DNA from: Candidatus Omnitrophota bacterium
GTDB lineage: Bacteria; Omnitrophota; Gorgyraeia; Duberdicusellales; 4484-171
Direction of reading: 5' to 3'
DNA: 5,566 bases
NCBI GenBank assembly: GCA_016939345.1
Contig: JAFGHG010000129.1
Span: 1-5,566 of the forward strand
The notes beneath the pieces are model-generated. The model was not told the origin of the DNA. It did not search any database and saw only the letters and a list, made by a program, of their open reading frames with translations. The position numbers and the translations under genes are program-made. The first letter of the stretch is position 1; each line of letters starts with the position of its first letter. Positions 5,411 through 5,566 of this stretch are shown one piece after another.

Positions 5411-5566
5411 ATGGGCAAAAAGTTGATTTTCATAGCCGGTCCCTGCATTATCGAAAGCAAAGAGCATGCTTTTGAAACTGCCTCCTTTTTAAAGGATTTG
5501 ACTTCAAAATTAGAACTTGATTTCATTTTTAAAGCCAGTTTTGATAAAGCTAACCGGACATCACTC
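5411..5566 (+). CDS. kdsA: 3-deoxy-8-phosphooctulonate synthase (Kdo-8-phosphate synthase), N-terminal part, cut by the window edge
   Basis: The first 52 codons are present and stay in frame to the last base. The family is about 270-285 residues long, so roughly a fifth is seen. The protein begins MGKKLIFIAGPCIIES and reaches FIFKASFDKANRTS, two of the most conserved blocks of KdsA. The lysines and the ANRTS segment of the second block form part of the phosphoenolpyruvate-binding site. KdsA condenses phosphoenolpyruvate with arabinose 5-phosphate to give Kdo 8-phosphate, the committed step of Kdo synthesis. The related DAHP synthases share GPC but not the KASFDKANRTS block, so the assignment is firm despite truncation. 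The gene lies 18 bases after kdsB with no promoter or Shine-Dalgarno site between, so it is probably co-transcribed. Metal-dependent and metal-independent forms cannot be told apart fully from this fragment. Confidence 0.93.
   Translation, partial: MGKKLIFIAGPCIIESKEHAFETASFLKDLTSKLELDFIFKASFDKANRTSL

Noticed and set aside
5276..5467. Minus-strand open frame spanning the kdsB-kdsA junction
   Set aside because: It is antisense to the conserved ends of two clearly recognised genes and has no start-site support.

Overview
The window comes from a bacterial chromosome and is almost entirely coding. It carries seven protein genes, one cut by each edge, with no RNA gene, mobile element or CRISPR array visible. 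Genes for Kdo (the 8-carbon acid sugar of lipid A-linked LPS cores) and a heptose-phosphate kinase point to a Gram-negative, LPS-making bacterium. A hand count gives moderate-to-low GC: about 35% in the radical SAM gene at 264-1130 and about 43% in kdsB. Recognisable Shine-Dalgarno sites are scarce. An uncultivated lineage such as Omnitrophota would fit the style of the proteins, but that is a guess and not something the sequence proves.

Layout. (1) Positions 1-248, + strand: the C-terminal tail of what looks like a class I SAM-dependent methyltransferase. It converges with the next block across 15 bases. (2) Positions 264-2409, - strand: two radical SAM genes separated by one base. Transcription runs first through a B12-binding-type radical SAM protein (2409-1132), then through a spore-photoproduct-lyase-like (COG1533) radical SAM protein (1130-264). 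(3) A 57-base divergent gap. (4) Positions 2467-3591, + strand: hemW, the radical SAM heme chaperone, so three radical SAM genes sit side by side. (5) An 87-base gap holding a perfect extended -10 promoter motif. (6) Positions 3679 to the right edge, + strand: an LPS inner-core sugar operon. It reads heptose-7-phosphate kinase (kinase domain only), kdsB overlapping it by 11 bases, then the first 52 codons of kdsA.

How they work together. The LPS block is a coherent pathway. KdsA makes Kdo-8-phosphate and KdsB activates Kdo as CMP-Kdo. The kinase phosphorylates heptose 7-phosphate on the way to ADP-heptose, the next sugar of the inner core. HemW and the two other radical SAM proteins have no evident link to LPS. 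The tightly coupled radical SAM pair is the least explained part of the window. Its substrate is unknown, the upstream member lacks the usual cobalamin-ligand motif, and the downstream member has two unusual extra cysteines. I see no clear evidence of a wholly new system. The pair is the best candidate for follow-up.
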